DNA of 64,000 bases from a bacterium (GTDB taxonomy: Bacteria; Bacteroidota; Ignavibacteria; SZUA-365), in assembly GCA_020444325.1 (NCBI GenBank), contig JAHLLD010000008.1, forward strand, positions 1 through 64,000. Direction: 5' to 3'. Made by a program: the position numbers and the translations under genes. The notes beneath the pieces were generated by a model that was given only the letters and a program-made list of their open reading frames with translations, ran no database searches and was not told the origin of the DNA. The first letter of the stretch is position 1, and every line of letters begins with the position of its first letter. Below, one piece after another: positions 63,351-64,000 of this stretch.

Positions 63351-64000
63351 ATGAAACTCTCAAAGCGCATGAAAGAATCCACCTCGCTGGTCGAGCGCCA
63401 GAGGGAATACTCCCTCAACGAAGGCGTTGATATTCTCAAGCAGACCGCGAAGGCGAAGTTCAACGAGTCGGTGGATATCGCCGTCAAGCTTGGTGTGGAT
63501 CCCAAGAAGTCCGATCAGATGGTACGCGGCACGGCTTCGCTCCCGAACGGAATCGGGAAGAAGGTTCGTGTTCTGGTTCTTACCCGCGGTGGTAAGGAGC
63601 AGGAAGCGAAAGATGCCGGCGCCGAACATGTCGGATACGAGGACTATCTCGAAAAAATCCAGAACGGATGGGCGGATATCGATGTCGTTATCGCGACGCC
63701 CGACGTCATGGGCGAAGTCGGTAAGCTCGGTAAAGTGCTCGGTCCCCGCGGACTGATGCCGAATCCGAAATCCGGTACGGTGACCAACGACGTTGGTCAG
63801 GCCGTGCAGGATGTGAAGGGAGGAAAGATTTCCTTCCGTGTCGACAAGGCCGGCATCGTGCATGCCATGGTTGGCAAAACCGATTTCACCGCCGAAAAGA
63901 TCGTGGAGAACGTGCAGTCCTTCATCGCGACGCTCAATCGCATGCGTCCCACCGCAGCGAAAGGCATCTACATCAAGGGCGTGACCATCTCTACCACGAT
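63351..64000 (+). CDS. rplA: 50S ribosomal protein L1 (3' end outside window)
   Basis: About 216 codons are present, ending in frame at the window edge (...[10 protein letters not shown]). Signatures include [35 protein letters not shown] and [15 protein letters not shown]. It binds 23S rRNA at the L1 stalk and in many bacteria represses its own operon. About 10-15 residues are probably missing. Confidence 0.97.
   Translation, partial: MKLSKRMKESTSLVERQREYSLNEGVDILKQTAKAKFNESVDIAVKLGVDPKKSDQMVRGTASLPNGIGKKVRVLVLTRGGKEQEAKDAGAEHVGYEDYLEKIQNGWADIDVVIATPDVMGEVGKLGKVLGPRGLMPNPKSGTVTNDVGQAVQDVKGGKISFRVDKAGIVHAMVGKTDFTAEKIVENVQSFIATLNRMRPTAAKGIYIKGVTISTT

Overview
The window looks like a chromosomal segment of a moderately GC-rich member of the Bacteroidota/Chlorobiota (FCB) group, most likely on the Ignavibacteria/Kapabacteria-like side. 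Ten predicted secreted proteins end in, or in a diverged version of, the type IX secretion (T9SS) C-terminal sorting domain with the NYPNPFNP signature. Succinate dehydrogenase is the single-cytochrome type. Repeated promoter-like sites match the Bacteroidota pattern (TTG, 20 bases, TAnnTTTG). Unlike classical Bacteroidia, many genes have clear Shine-Dalgarno sequences (GGAGG, GAGGTA). The assignment is inference from gene content; no 16S rRNA gene is present.

Layout: 1-7430 holds two tandem paralogous beta-helix/dockerin/T9SS proteins with identical 3' ends and terminators, and the trailer of a third copy at base 1. Next come an OPT-family transporter (minus), a DUF3160 secreted protein, a cysteine-rich PAS histidine kinase overlapping an unknown gene, and a kelch/Omp28-like T9SS protein. 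16.9-19.1 kb (minus) is cutA-parA-parB. 19.2-24.2 kb is a six-gene operon of TPR, thioredoxin-like, membrane and cyclase-family proteins. It is followed by a secreted metalloprotease, a CPA2 antiporter, sdhCAB, a KamA-type radical SAM protein, an eIF-2B-like isomerase paired with a GH18-like secreted hydrolase, and a large membrane/TPR protein. 40.3-56.9 kb is dominated by giant T9SS proteins: three share an uncharacterised module before the sorting domain, and a fourth, unrelated one lies on the minus strand. 57.1-61.3 kb is folP-cdaA-pcm-miaA-lipoprotein hydrolase. 61.4-64.0 kb is a translation cluster: tRNA-Thr, Tyr, Gly, Thr, rpmG, tRNA-Trp, secE, nusG, rplK and rplA (cut by the window end).

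Common themes: the secreted proteins form a mosaic, with different N-terminal heads (MAM-like, doubled beta-helix, DxYGDGW repeats) on common C-terminal parts. Seventeen of the 18 listed promoter-like sites share a 20-base spacer or one within a base of it, which helps decide starts (cutA appears leaderless). The non-coding DNA carries heptanucleotide arrays and a family of small hairpins with GNA-type loops, including a tandem array at 33223-33360; these are the least explained elements here. I saw no CRISPR array, transposase, rRNA or parS site.
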